Assembly (NCBI GenBank): GCA_965220535.1
Contig: OZ244833.1
Location: 3,782,001 to 3,846,000 of the forward strand
Length of the DNA: 64,000 bases
DNA from: HK1 sp965220535
GTDB lineage: Bacteria > Pseudomonadota > Gammaproteobacteria > HK1
Direction: 5' to 3'
In this document: in pieces, positions 1 through 11,299 of the stretch
Numbering within the stretch: position 1 is the first letter of the stretch
Layout: the number at the start of each line of letters is the position of its first letter
Notes under the pieces: model-generated
What the model was told of the DNA's origin: nothing
The model's input: only the letters and a program-made list of their open reading frames with translations
Database searches by the model: none
Translations under genes and position numbers: made by a program

Positions 1-872
1 TGCGCGAGGCGGGTCTTCCGCCCGGGGTGATCGGCATGGTGACCGGCACCGGCGGCGATGTCGGCACCGCGCTCGCGGAAAGTCCGATCGTGCGTTTGAT
101 CACGCTCACCGGTTCGATCCGCGCGGGTCGGGCCGTTGCCGCGGCGGCGGCCAAGAACATCACCGCCTTGTCGTTGGAGCTCGGCGGCAGCGCTCCTTTT
201 ATCGTTTTGCAAGATGCCGACATCGATGCTGCGGTCGAAGCCGCGGTGATCGCCCGCTTCGCCAATGCGGGGCAGGTCTGTATCTGCAGCGAGAGCGTTT
301 TGGTCGAGGAGTCCGTCGCCGACGAGTTTACCGACAAGCTGCTCGAGCGCGTGGCGCAGGTGAAGCCGGGCGATCCGATGGCCGATGAGGGGATGGGGCC
401 GATGACGACCGTCTCCGCTTTGGAGCGAGTCGAACGAATCGTCGCCGAGAGTTTGTCGCAAGGGGCCGAGCTGGCCTGCGGCGGGAAACGTCCCGGCGGC
501 CGCAGTTTCGAAAAGGGCAACTGGTACGAGCCCACGGTTCTTTTGAACGCGACGGCAAAGACGACGGCGGTCAAAGAGGAGATCTTCGGTCCCGTACTTC
601 CGGTCGTTCGAGTCGGTGATTACGAAGAGGCGCTCGACGTCGCCAATGCCCGTCCCGACGGCTTGTCCGCCTATCTTTGGACGAAAAATCCATCCATCTA
701 CATGGACGCCATCCAACGATTGGAGGTCGGCACCGTCTTTCTCAATCAAGGGATCATCGGCTACATCCAAGGCTACCATAACGGCCACAAACACAGCGGG
801 GTCGGTGGCGAGGACGGCGTTTACGGTATCGAAGGCTATTTGCAAAAGCGTACCGTCTATCAGAAGTACTAG
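1..872 (+). CDS. Aldehyde dehydrogenase, lactaldehyde/glycolaldehyde type (5' end outside window)
   Basis: NAD(P)-dependent oxidation of an aldehyde to its acid. The reading frame is already open at base 3 (residues REAGLPPG), so the N-terminal Rossmann half is cut by the window edge. What remains is the catalytic half: the LELGGSAPFIV block, the catalytic Cys in the block NAGQVCICSE, the KEEIFGPVLPV block, and an AldA-like C-terminus with a GYHNGHKHSG segment and a final EGYLQKRTVY stretch. Substrate preference cannot be read from sequence; the AldA resemblance makes short hydroxyaldehydes plausible. It converges on lpdA with about 260 bp between the stop codons. Confidence 0.9.
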   Translation, partial: REAGLPPGVIGMVTGTGGDVGTALAESPIVRLITLTGSIRAGRAVAAAAAKNITALSLELGGSAPFIVLQDADIDAAVEAAVIARFANAGQVCICSESVLVEESVADEFTDKLLERVAQVKPGDPMADEGMGPMTTVSALERVERIVAESLSQGAELACGGKRPGGRSFEKGNWYEPTVLLNATAKTTAVKEEIFGPVLPVVRVGDYEEALDVANARPDGLSAYLWTKNPSIYMDAIQRLEVGTVFLNQGIIGYIQGYHNGHKHSGVGGEDGVYGIEGYLQKRTVYQKY

Positions 873-1133
873 CGATTCGAAGGTCCGCGCCGCAATTGCG
901 TCGGGCGAGAGCCATCACACGCACCAAGTGCCAGTCGGTCCCTCCGATCGAATCGATCGTTTCACCCTCGAAAAAGCCGCAGGCAAGGCGCTCCGCAAGT
1001 CATGGCGCCGTTTTCTGGGGGGAGTGTCGAAATTCGATGATTTTATGCGGGGGCTTCGATGGAAGATCGCTCGGCGATGGCTTCGAGGGATCGTTCGAAA
1101 GCGTCCCCGATCAAGCGCCCGGATCGAATCGAT

Positions 1134-2558
1134 TCATAGATGGATGGTGCGATTGTCGCAAGCGAGGGCCGCTTCGTGCAGGGCCTCGGCGAGGGTGGGG
1201 TGGGCGTGGACGGTGCGGGCGATATCCTCGGCGCTGGCGTCGAAGGCCATGGCGACCGATGCCTCGGCGATGAGTTCGGAGGCGTTCGCCGCAAGGATAT
1301 GCACGCCGAGGATGCGGTCGGTGGCGGCATCGCTCAGCATTCGGACCATGCCGACGGTTTCTCCGGCGGCCAAAGCCCGTCCGTTGGCGAGGAAGGGGAA
1401 GGAGCCGCTGCGAAACTCGATCCCCTCGGCGGTCAGTTCGGCTTCGCTTTTGCCGATCCAGGCGATTTCCGGGTGGGTGTAGATGACCCAAGGGATGAGG
1501 CGATGGTCGATATGAGCCGCCCCTCCGGCGATACGCTCGGCGGTGGCCACACCCTCCTCGGAGGCCTTGTGCGCGAGCATCGGCCCGGCGGCGGCGTCCC
1601 CGATCGCCCAAATCCCTTCGGCTTCGGTCCGGCAATCGGCGTCGGTTCGGATGCGGCCGCGCTCGTCGAGGGAGACTCCGGCGGCCGCCGGATCGAGATT
1701 CTCGGTGTTGGCCCGCCTTCCGGTGGCGACGATCAGCCGATCGAATTCCAAGGCGGAGGCGCCGCTGTGGTCGTCGAAATCGACGCTGACTCCTTGGGCG
1801 TGGGCGCGGGCGCGCTTCACCCGCGAGCCGAGGCGGATATCGAGCCCCTGTCGGGTGAGGGATTGGAGGGCTTGGGAGGCGATTTTGCGGTCGGCGGCGG
1901 GCAGGAAATCCGGCAGCGATTCGAAGATCTTCACCTTCGAGCCCAAACGACTCCAGACGCTGCCGAGTTCGAGGCCGATGACCCCGGCGCCGATGATTCC
2001 AAGTCGCTCAGGGACGGCGGCAAAGGCCAACGCCCCTTCGCTGTCGACGATCCGCTCGCCGTCGACCGGTGCGACATCGAGGTGAATCGGTACCGAGCCG
2101 GTGGCGAGAATCACGTTCTTTCCGTGCAAGATGCGATGCTCTTTGCTCTCGTGCAGCGCGACCTCGATGCGCTTGTCGGCGCATAGCGTCGCCACCCCCG
2201 AGATCGATACCACCCGGTTTTTGCGCAGCAGCCCGTTGACCCCGCGGGTCAGGGTATCGACCACCTTGTTTTTGCGGGCTTGCATGCGCGCGAGATCGAG
2301 AACGATCTCTTTCGCTTCGATGCCGTGGGCCGGCAGGAGGGAGGAAAGATTATGGTAATGATGCGAGGAATCCAGCAGCGCCTTGGAGGGAATGCAGCCG
2401 GCATTGAGGCAGGTGCCCCCGGGGGAGGGTTTTCCTTGGGCGTCGACCCAGGCATCCACGCACGCGACGGACAGTCCGAGCTGAGCGGCGCGGATCGCGG
2501 CGACATAGCCGCCGGGACCGGCACCGATGACCACGACATCGAAATGCTCCGCTTGCAT
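1134..2558 (-). CDS. lpdA: Dihydrolipoyl dehydrogenase (E3)
   Basis: FAD-dependent E3 that reoxidises dihydrolipoamide in 2-oxoacid dehydrogenase complexes, passing electrons to NAD+. The 474-aa length is normal. The N-terminal FAD-binding GAGPGGYVAA loop is followed by the redox disulfide motif GGTCLNAGCIPSK, an NAD-binding GAGVIGLELGS loop, and the C-terminal dimerisation segment with the catalytic His-Glu pair (HAHPTLAEALHEA). It is the third gene of sucA-sucB-lpdA, 29 nt after sucB, so it serves the 2-oxoglutarate dehydrogenase complex and possibly other complexes. Confidence 0.96.
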   Translation of the reverse strand: MQAEHFDVVVIGAGPGGYVAAIRAAQLGLSVACVDAWVDAQGKPSPGGTCLNAGCIPSKALLDSSHHYHNLSSLLPAHGIEAKEIVLDLARMQARKNKVVDTLTRGVNGLLRKNRVVSISGVATLCADKRIEVALHESKEHRILHGKNVILATGSVPIHLDVAPVDGERIVDSEGALAFAAVPERLGIIGAGVIGLELGSVWSRLGSKVKIFESLPDFLPAADRKIASQALQSLTRQGLDIRLGSRVKRARAHAQGVSVDFDDHSGASALEFDRLIVATGRRANTENLDPAAAGVSLDERGRIRTDADCRTEAEGIWAIGDAAAGPMLAHKASEEGVATAERIAGGAAHIDHRLIPWVIYTHPEIAWIGKSEAELTAEGIEFRSGSFPFLANGRALAAGETVGMVRMLSDAATDRILGVHILAANASELIAEASVAMAFDASAEDIARTVHAHPTLAEALHEAALACDNRTIHL

Positions 2559-2587
2559 GATTCCCTCGTTTCGATCGTTCGCAAAAA

Positions 2588-3964
<1,377 letters not shown>

Positions 3965-4189
3965 TAGATGGTTCTCCTCATCCATTGCGAGGGGTCGGAT
4001 CATCGAAGAAGGGGATCTTCGAAGGGCTTGTCGATCATCGGCTATGCGTCGGAGGCTTTCGCAACCTTAAGGGTATCGATCCCGATATCGATAGCGAAAC
4101 GCTTTCGGTCCCGGGAAAAGGCGGGCGACGGTCGGACCATGGAGTCGGATCATGGAGACTCGCTTCGAGGCCCGCTTCGCTTTCGTGGC

Positions 4190-6976
4190 TCATCGGGCGG
4201 TCTCGCGCGTCGTATTCAAGCCGAGCGCCTCCTCGACGAGGGTGCGCTGCTGCTCTTGGTGGACGCCGAGAGAGCCGGCGGCGGGGGAAGCGGAATAATC
4301 GCGTCCGGCGTAGCCGAGGGTGCGCCCGCCGTCGATGCAACCGGCGAGATGGCGCCTTGACAGCATGAAGAACCAGCTGCCTTGGTTGCGGGGCTCCTCT
4401 TGCGCCCAACAGACATCCATCGCCCTCGGCCAGGCATCGAGACAGGCTCTGATTTCCGCTTCGGGGAAGGGGTAGAGCTGCTCGATGCGGACGATGGCGA
4501 CATTTTGCAAGCGCGCTTCGCGTCTTCTGGCGAGGAGGTCGTAATAGACCTTGCCCGCGCAAAGAACGAGGCGGGTGACCCGCTGCGGATCCAGATCGTC
4601 CACCTCGTCGATCAGAATCTCGAAGCCCGAGCGGCAAAGATCCTCTCGGGCGGAGATCGCCATCCGGTGCCGCAGCAGGCTCTTGGGGCTCATGATGATC
4701 AAGGGCTTGCGGTAGGGGCGCAGCATTTGTCGTCGCAGAAGATGGAATATCTGTGCCGGGGTGCTCGGCACGCACACTTGCATATTCTCCTCGGCGCAAA
4801 GTTGGAGATATCGCTCGAGGCGGCTCGATGAATGCTCCGGTCCTTGCCCCTCGTAGCCGTGCGGGAGCATCAATACCAGTCCGGAAAAGCGCCCCCATTT
4901 GACTTCCGACGAGCTCAAAAACTGATCGATGATCACCTGGGCCACATTGGCGAAATCCCCGAACTGCGCCTCCCAAATCGTCAGCCCTTCCGGCTCGGCG
5001 GTGGAGTAGCCGTATTCGAAGCCGAGCACCGCCACCTCCGACAGCAGGGAGTTGATGATCTGCACTCGAGGCTGCCCTTCGTAAAGATGCTCCAGCGGGG
5101 TCCAAGTCCCCATCTGCAGTTGGTTATGCAGCACCGCATGGCGATGGAAAAAAGTCCCGCGCTGACTGTCCTGCCCCGATAGGCGCACCGAGTAGCCGTC
5201 TTCGAGCAAGGTGGCGTAGGCCAGGTTTTCGGCACACCCCCAGTCCAGCGGCCGACCGCCGGAAATCATCTCCGAGCGGGCATCGACGGTGCGTTTGACG
5301 CTGCGATGAATTTCGAAGTTCTCGGCGGGGATTTCGCACAGTTTTTTGCCCAGCCGCTCGATACGCTCGATATCGACCGCGGTATCGACCGGATGCCGCC
5401 AGTCGGTATCGAGATAGGGATCCCAGTGGGGAAGGTATTGTTCGATATCGGGGTGCTCGACCAAGGGCCTTGACATCGTGCGGTTTTCTTCGAGCCCCGA
5501 AAGATAGGCCTGGGCCATCGCCTCCGGCTCCTCGGCCTCGATCGACCCTTCGGCAACCAAGCGATCCGCGTAGATCTTGCGCACCCCCGACAAGGAGCGG
5601 ATCTTTTTGTACATCATCGGTTGGGTGGCAAGGGGCTCGTCGGCCTCGTTATGGCCGTAGCGACGGTAACAGATCAGATCGATCACCACGTCTTTCTTGA
5701 AACGCATACGGAAATCGAGGGCGAGGAGGGCGACGAAGACCACCGCCTCGGGATCGTTGCCGTTGACATGGAATATCGGGGCTTGGACGAGTTTGGCGAC
5801 ATCGGTGCAATACAGCGTGGAGCGCGAATCGAGGGGGTCGCTGGTGGTGAAGCCGATTTGATTGTTGATCACGACATGAGCCGTGCCTCCGACACCGTAG
5901 CCGCGGGTTTCGGAGAGATTCAGCGTTTCGGTGACCACCCCTTGGCCCGAAAAAGCGGCGTCGCCGTGGATCAAGATCGGCAGCACTTGGTCGCATTCGG
6001 CATCGTTGCGACGTTCCTGCCGCGCCCGTACCGAGCCCTCGACGACGGGGTTGATGACCTCGAGATGGGAGGGGTTGAAGGCGAGCACCAAGTGCACCGG
6101 CCCCCCGGGACTTGCCACCGAGGACGAAAAACCGAGGTGGTATTTGACGTCGCCGGATCCGGCATGCAAATCGTTCTTGCCCTCGAATTCCCCGAAGAGG
6201 GTGGCGGGGTGCTTGCCGAGGATATTCACCAGGACATTGAGTCGTCCGCGGTGCGCCATGCCGATCACCACCTCGCGAACGCTGCGCGAGCCCGCCCCTT
6301 GGATCAATTCATCCACCAAGGGAATCAAGGACTCCGCTCCTTCCAAGGAGAAGCGTTTCTGCCCGGGGTAGCGACGGTGAAGATAATCCTCCAACTTGCG
6401 GGCCGCCGTCACCCAGCGCAGGATATCGCGTTTTTTGCGGACGTCGTAGCCCGGTTTTCCTCGGCAAAATTCGAGGCGTTGCTGAACCCATCTCTTTTGT
6501 TCGGTGGAGGTGATATGCGTGAGTTCCACCCCGATCGAACGTCGATAGGTATCGCTGACCAAATCGTAAATCTCGCGCAGAGTCGCTTCCGGTTTGCCGA
6601 TATACAAAGTGCCGGTATTGAATACTTGATCGAGATCGTTTTCGAGCCCGTAATGCTCGGGGTAAAGGTCCGGTACTCGCGGTCTTTGATACAAGGAGAT
6701 CGGGTCGAGATCCGCTTCTCGATGCCCTCGATAACGGTTGGCATTGATCAGGGAGAGGACCTTCATCTGCTTCTCGGCGAAGGCCGAAAGCGCCCCCGAC
6801 GATCGCTCGGGTCGGACACTTGGATGGCCGGTCGCGAGCGAGGCGTCGCCCGCTTCCATCCCCTCGAAGAAGTTTCGCCAGCAGGTGTCGACGGATTGAG
6901 GGGATTTGCGCCAAGCGCGCTGCAAAGAGTCGAGGAATGCGGCATTCCCGGGATGGAGAAATAATGGATCCGTCAT
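4190..6976 (-). CDS. sucA: 2-oxoglutarate dehydrogenase E1 component
   Basis: Thiamine-diphosphate-dependent E1 that decarboxylates 2-oxoglutarate and succinylates the lipoyl arm of SucB. The length of 928 aa is typical. Visible features are an N-terminal E2-binding segment (GNAAFLDSLQRAW, WRNFFEGM), the GMAHRGRLNVL block, the ThDP/Mg motif region (IHGDAAFSGQG to NNQIGFTT), and the transketolase-like C-terminal half with GPEHSSSRLERYL. It is the first gene of sucA-sucB-lpdA, with a 225-bp gap to sucB. It is divergent from gltA across a 788-bp region, so the two TCA units may share control. Confidence 0.97.
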   Translation of the reverse strand: MTDPLFLHPGNAAFLDSLQRAWRKSPQSVDTCWRNFFEGMEAGDASLATGHPSVRPERSSGALSAFAEKQMKVLSLINANRYRGHREADLDPISLYQRPRVPDLYPEHYGLENDLDQVFNTGTLYIGKPEATLREIYDLVSDTYRRSIGVELTHITSTEQKRWVQQRLEFCRGKPGYDVRKKRDILRWVTAARKLEDYLHRRYPGQKRFSLEGAESLIPLVDELIQGAGSRSVREVVIGMAHRGRLNVLVNILGKHPATLFGEFEGKNDLHAGSGDVKYHLGFSSSVASPGGPVHLVLAFNPSHLEVINPVVEGSVRARQERRNDAECDQVLPILIHGDAAFSGQGVVTETLNLSETRGYGVGGTAHVVINNQIGFTTSDPLDSRSTLYCTDVAKLVQAPIFHVNGNDPEAVVFVALLALDFRMRFKKDVVIDLICYRRYGHNEADEPLATQPMMYKKIRSLSGVRKIYADRLVAEGSIEAEEPEAMAQAYLSGLEENRTMSRPLVEHPDIEQYLPHWDPYLDTDWRHPVDTAVDIERIERLGKKLCEIPAENFEIHRSVKRTVDARSEMISGGRPLDWGCAENLAYATLLEDGYSVRLSGQDSQRGTFFHRHAVLHNQLQMGTWTPLEHLYEGQPRVQIINSLLSEVAVLGFEYGYSTAEPEGLTIWEAQFGDFANVAQVIIDQFLSSSEVKWGRFSGLVLMLPHGYEGQGPEHSSSRLERYLQLCAEENMQVCVPSTPAQIFHLLRRQMLRPYRKPLIIMSPKSLLRHRMAISAREDLCRSGFEILIDEVDDLDPQRVTRLVLCAGKVYYDLLARRREARLQNVAIVRIEQLYPFPEAEIRACLDAWPRAMDVCWAQEEPRNQGSWFFMLSRRHLAGCIDGGRTLGYAGRDYSASPAAGSLGVHQEQQRTLVEEALGLNTTRETAR

Positions 6977-7764
6977 GGTTGCGGTTTTTCCGATGGGATG
7001 AAAGATCGGGCAAGGGTGAGAGGCGGCAAGCTATTCATATCGTTTTCCGGTGCCGGTCCTTGGTTGATGCAGGAATTGACGCAGAAATCGACGCAAAAAT
7101 CGACACGAAAAAGCGGCGCGAAAAAGCGACGATCCGGCTTCGCGAAGGCCGACATCGCGAAGAGATGCGGATCCTCGAAGAGGGGCAAAGCGAGTTCCTT
7201 AGGAGAAAGCGAAGGGTAGGATAGGGAAGGGCTCGGGAGGCATTCGATAGCGTCGTCTTCGAAGATGCCGGCGGGGACGCCGGCGAAGCATAAGCGGATA
7301 AAAGCGCGGCTTTTCTCGATCATCGCCTTCGCGACAAGTTTTGCGACAAGGGGGAGCCGCTTAAGTTCGCAACCGGGAAGCCGAAAAGGTCGATCAAAGG
7401 GCATGATATTCGTTCCCGATGGCTCCTTCGAGGCTCCTTCGATGAGACGGGATCGCTTGTTCGAAGTTGCTTGCGAGTCGAAAAAACGCTGAAGAGGATG
7501 GCTCGATGAGAATCGAAAAAGGGTTTTCTCTTCGAAGCCGGATTTTAGCCCATCGGATCATACGATGTGATGGCGAGATGCGTACATAATACCGCATACC
7601 GCTGCGCATAAAAACCGTTCGCGAGTTCGAACCGCTTGCCCGGTGCTTCGGGTTTGCGGCACCGAAGGCTTCGCTTCGCGATCATGCATCGAGACGGGGA
7701 CCATCGAGCGCGATCCATGCCGAATTGTCGAGATTTTCGACATTCGGGGGAAAAGGAGGGAAAG
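6977..7764. other. Divergent intergenic region sucA / gltA
   Basis: A 788-bp stretch with no convincing gene; the short ORFs in it are Arg/Lys-rich and match nothing I recognise. It must carry promoters for sucA (leftward) and gltA (rightward), but I could not fix -35/-10 boxes. Around 7073-7112 there is a short degenerate 12-bp direct repeat (units like gaaatcgacgca). The gltA ribosome-binding site (aaaggaggg) is at 7753-7760. Confidence 0.5.
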
Positions 7765-9075
7765 ATGAGCAAAAATCATAGGGTTACCCTGACCGACAAC
7801 GTCTCGGGCAAGAGCGTCGAATGCGATGTGATCGAAAGCGTGCTCGGGCGTCCGGTCATCGACATCCAATCACTGCCCTCGTCGCTCGGTTTTTTCACCC
7901 ACGATCCGGGCTTTGCCTCCACTTCGAGCTGCACCAGCGCGATTACCTATATCGATGGCCGGGAGGGTGTGCTGCTCTATCGCGGCTACCCGATCGAAGA
8001 GCTCGCCGAACGCAGCAATTTTCTCGAAGTCGCCTACCTCCTCTTGCACGGCGAGTTGCCGAACAAAGCGCAGTGGCTCACCTTCAACCACAAGATTCGC
8101 CAGCACACGATGGTGCACGAATCGATCCGGCGCTTCATCGGCGGTTATCACCACGACGCCCATCCGATGGGAATGCTGGTGGGCATCGTCGGGGCGCTGT
8201 CGACCTTCTACCACGACAGCCTCGATATCAACGATCCGGAGCATCGTGCCTTGGCCGCGATCCGGATGATCGCCAAAATCCCCTCGATCGCCGCCGATTG
8301 CTACAAGTTCGGCATCGGCCAGCCCTTCATGTATCCGATCAACTCCTTGGGCTATGTCGAGAACTTCCTGCAGATGATGTTCGCGGTCAGAGCCGAGCCC
8401 TATTTGCCGAGTCCGGTGGCGGAGCGGGCCCTCGAGTTGATGATGATTTTGCATGCCGATCACGAGCAAAATGCAAGCACCTCCACCGTGCGTTTGGCGG
8501 GCAGTTCCGGCGCCAATCCATACGCATGCATCGCCGCCGGGATAGCCACCCTATGGGGACCGGCCCATGGAGGAGCCAACGAAGCGGTGATCGAAATGCT
8601 GCGCAATATCCGCAGCCCCGCCGAGATCCCGACATACGTGGCGCGGGCGAAGGATCGCGACGATCCCTTCAGGCTGATGGGCTTCGGGCATCGGGTCTAC
8701 AAGAATATCGATCCTCGCGCCAAGTTGATCCGTCAGGCTTGCCATGATCTGCTGGCCGATCTGGAAGGAGGGGATCAGCCTTTGCAGCCCCTGTTCGAGA
8801 CCGCCTTGCGTTTGGAGGAAATCGCTCTTAGCGACGATTATTTCATCGAGCGCAACCTCTACCCCAATGTGGATTTCTACTCCGGTATCATTCTCAGCGC
8901 ATTGGGTATCCCCCTCAATATGTTCACCGTGATCTTCGCCATCGCCCGCACCGCCGGCTGGGTGGCGCAGTGGATGGAACAGCAAGAGGACTCCGAGCAG
9001 CGTATCGGTCGTCCGCAGCAGCGTTATATCGGGCAGGCGCTTCGGGGATATGTGCCGATGACGGATCGGGGCTGA
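7765..9075 (+). CDS. gltA: Citrate synthase (type II)
   Basis: Condenses acetyl-CoA and oxaloacetate to citrate. It is 436 aa from the ATG at 7765, which has a strong AAAGGAGGG 4 nt upstream; an in-frame extension to 7636 lacks such a site. Recognisable blocks are the GREGVLLYRGYPIEELAE segment, an active-site His region (ADHEQNASTSTVRLAGSSGANPYA), the GPAHGGANEAV block, the second active-site segment GFGHRVYKNIDPRAK, and the catalytic Asp region NVDFYSGIILSALG. The length and N-terminal domain fit the NADH-sensitive hexameric type of Gram-negative bacteria. Malate dehydrogenase follows after 133 bp, giving a TCA cluster with sucAB-lpdA. Confidence 0.97.
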   Translation: MSKNHRVTLTDNVSGKSVECDVIESVLGRPVIDIQSLPSSLGFFTHDPGFASTSSCTSAITYIDGREGVLLYRGYPIEELAERSNFLEVAYLLLHGELPNKAQWLTFNHKIRQHTMVHESIRRFIGGYHHDAHPMGMLVGIVGALSTFYHDSLDINDPEHRALAAIRMIAKIPSIAADCYKFGIGQPFMYPINSLGYVENFLQMMFAVRAEPYLPSPVAERALELMMILHADHEQNASTSTVRLAGSSGANPYACIAAGIATLWGPAHGGANEAVIEMLRNIRSPAEIPTYVARAKDRDDPFRLMGFGHRVYKNIDPRAKLIRQACHDLLADLEGGDQPLQPLFETALRLEEIALSDDYFIERNLYPNVDFYSGIILSALGIPLNMFTVIFAIARTAGWVAQWMEQQEDSEQRIGRPQQRYIGQALRGYVPMTDRG

Positions 9076-9208
9076 ATCGGAGCTGATCGCGGGGCTGATC
9101 GAGCTTCGGGGTCGTTTCGAAGTCGTCCGGCCGCCGGCGTGATCGACAGCGGGATCGAGGATTTTTGCCGGTTTCGTTTCCAAGGATCAAAGACAAGGGA
9201 GAGCGTGC

Positions 9209-10186
9209 ATGACCACCGCCGCGAGAGTTGTCGTCACCGGTGCCGCCGGTCAGATCGGCTATTCGCTTCTTTTCCGGATCGCATCCGGCGAGATGCTGGG
9301 AAGGGATCGACCGATAACCCTGCAGTTGATGGAGATCCCTGCCGCCCTTCCCGCGCTGAAAGGGGTGGCGATGGAGCTCGCCGACTGTGCCTATCCGCTG
9401 TTGCAGGATGTGGTGATCGGCTCCGACCCGACGACGGTGTTCAAAGACGCGGACTATGCGATGCTCGTCGGGGCGAGACCGCGCGGCAAGGGCATGGAGC
9501 GAGGCGATCTCTTGGCGGAGAACGGCAAGATATTCGCCCCCCAAGGAAAAGCCCTCAACGACCATGCCGCCCGTGATGTACGGGTATTGGTGATCGGAAA
9601 CCCCGCCAATACCAACGCCTTGATCGCGATGCGCAACGCTCCGGATCTTTCGCCTTCGCAGTTCAGCGCGATGACCCGCCTCGATCACAACCGGGCCGTG
9701 GCGCAAGTCGCACAACAGACGAATACCCCGATCTCGCAAGTCAAGAGGGTCACGATCTGGGGAAATCATTCGGCGACCCAATATCCGGATATTCGCCATG
9801 CCACGGTTGCCGGTCGGCCGGCGATGGAACTGCTCGAGGAGGATTGGGTGCGCGATCGATTCATCCCTCGCGTGCAAAAACGCGGGGCGGAAATCATCGA
9901 GGCGAGAGGTCTTTCGAGCGCCGCCTCCGCCGCCAATGCCGGATTGCACCATATCCGCGATTGGGTGCACGGCACTTGCGAGGGCGATTGGACCAGCATG
10001 GGGGTCGTCAGCGACGGCAGCTACGGGATCCCCGCCGGGTTGATCTACTCCTTTCCGGTTACGACCCGGGACGGGAACTACCGCATCGTGCCCGATCTTG
10101 CGATCGACGAGTTCAGCCGCGCCAAAATGGACGCGACCAAGGCCGAACTCGAAGAGGAGCGGGACGCGGTCGGGGATCTGCTTTGA
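9209..10186 (+). CDS. mdh: Malate dehydrogenase
   Basis: NAD-dependent interconversion of malate and oxaloacetate. The 325-aa product has the Rossmann motif VTGAAGQIGYSLL at the N-terminus, the mobile-loop substrate-binding region (GARPRGKGMERGDLL), the NPANTNAL segment, an LDHNRA segment with catalytic Asp/Arg, and the catalytic His in TIWGNHSATQYPD. This is the cytosolic-like MDH group rather than the E. coli type. A purine-rich AAGGGAGAG about 6 nt before the ATG supports this start. It follows gltA in the same direction. An 8-bp inverted repeat (10233-10262) downstream could be a weak transcript end but has no T-run. Confidence 0.95.
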   Translation: MTTAARVVVTGAAGQIGYSLLFRIASGEMLGRDRPITLQLMEIPAALPALKGVAMELADCAYPLLQDVVIGSDPTTVFKDADYAMLVGARPRGKGMERGDLLAENGKIFAPQGKALNDHAARDVRVLVIGNPANTNALIAMRNAPDLSPSQFSAMTRLDHNRAVAQVAQQTNTPISQVKRVTIWGNHSATQYPDIRHATVAGRPAMELLEEDWVRDRFIPRVQKRGAEIIEARGLSSAASAANAGLHHIRDWVHGTCEGDWTSMGVVSDGSYGIPAGLIYSFPVTTRDGNYRIVPDLAIDEFSRAKMDATKAELEEERDAVGDLL

Positions 10187-10405
10187 AAGGGGGGTGATAG
10201 AGGCTTGTTCGCTCTTTATTTGGCGGCAAGACGACGAGCCGGGGTAATCGCCGAGGCTCGTCAAACGATACGATGCCTGAATCCGGCGGATCGAGGGCTA
10301 TTTTCGTTCCGATGTCGATCCTTTGCCGATCTTCGAAACCACCGCTATAGCGATATATCTGCGCCATAAGAAGCCCGATCCGACGATCGACAGTCACAGG
10401 TACGC

Positions 10406-11076
10406 TCAGCCGCTGATCTTGATCAAGTGGTTATCCCAACGATCCCGGCGGCGACGGGTCGAGATGACATTCGGTCCGAGGCTTTGCAGCCAAAGCCCTT
10501 CGCCGGTGGTGAAGACGAAGCCTTCCCCAAACCTCGAGACGCCGCAGATATCGTCGGCCTCGATACGCCGGGGCGGTTGCATGATAGCCATCCACCGCGG
10601 CCGTTTTCCCTTCGTCGCTTGCGGAGATCGATACCAGCAGGAGCATCGAGATCGTGTTGTCGTGCGGACCCTCGGGGGTGGCCGCGCCCGTCCTTGATAT
10701 GGCCGCACCGACAAGATCGGGCATTGAAGAGCGCCCCGAGTCCGTCGGAGGTCGAGGCCGATGACGGGGACGAAGTCCAAAGTTTGCGGAAAAGCCTATT
10801 GCCCACTTTGAAGTCGAACTCTTCTTCGAATCCGAGATTGGCCGAGGAATCGGAAAAAGCGTCCTCCGATTGCCGAACCCGCACCGTCGCCGCCCCCGCC
10901 GAGAGCGCTTCGAAGGGTTGGGCTTTCGAAAAATCGCTCGGGGGCGAGGTGCCGGCGGCGATTCTTGCGGTCTCGGCCTCGGATCTGGGAATGGCGTTCA
11001 GATGCGCTTCGTCAAGCGGCCCAGCCATGGCGGCACTGCATGCAGCCAGCAGGACACCGCCTTTAAGACCCTTCAT
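10406..11076 (-). pseudogene. Wreck of a dihaem thiol-oxidoreductase gene joined to a DUF1513-like 3' end
   Basis: From the ATG at 11076 the frame reads a signal peptide with a lipobox-like LLAAC. It continues into a segment typical of the dihaem thiol-oxidoreductase (DUF1111) family: EDAFSDSSANLGFEEEFDFK, then KVGNRLFRKLW and DGLGALFNARS. The haem motif that should follow is damaged: SCRCGH instead of CxxCH. Homology then continues in a second frame (PEGPHDNTISMLLLVSI), and finally a third frame gives a DUF1513-like tail (GEGFVFTTGEGLWLQ, RWDNHLIKISG). A normal oxidoreductase alone would be far longer, so frameshifts and a deletion have fused remnants of what is usually a multi-gene imelysin/DUF1513 cluster. 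The DUF1513 call is from memory and less certain. Confidence 0.6.
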
Positions 11077-11248
11077 CCATCGTCGAGGCATTGAGCTGTG
11101 CGTAATTCCCCGCGCCGATTCGGTCGTGCAGATCGATCTGGCTTTCAAGGAAGTCGATATGACTTTCCTCGTGATCCAGCAAGGTCTCGAAGATCTTCAT
11201 CGACACGAAATCCTCGGCGGTGTGGCGATACTCCCGAGCCTTGGTGAT
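11063..11248 (-). pseudogene. bfr: 3' fragment of a bacterioferritin gene
   Basis: The minus strand encodes the last helix region of bacterioferritin: AITKAREYRHTAEDFVS, MKIFETLLDHEESHIDFLE, SQIDLHDRIGAGNYAQLNA, then a TAA that overlaps the start of the neighbouring oxidoreductase remnant. The EESHID metal/helix motif and LESQIDL are diagnostic of the family. The first two thirds of the gene, including the ferroxidase N-terminal helices and the haem Met, are missing. Upstream sequence switches abruptly at about 11248 into the repeated exonuclease unit. This is most simply read as the left boundary of the island having replaced the 5' part of bfr. Confidence 0.75.
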
Positions 11249-11299
11249 CGCTGCCGGGAATGCTTTTTTCGGTCGGTCGGGGTTCGCTTTTCTCCCGTT

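Noticed and set aside
5621..6964. Long plus-strand frame opposite sucA
   Set aside because: No family resemblance, codon composition of an antisense shadow.
6973..7404. 143-codon minus-strand frame in the sucA-gltA gap
   Set aside because: No recognisable domain, no ribosome-binding site, and it covers the region where promoters must lie.
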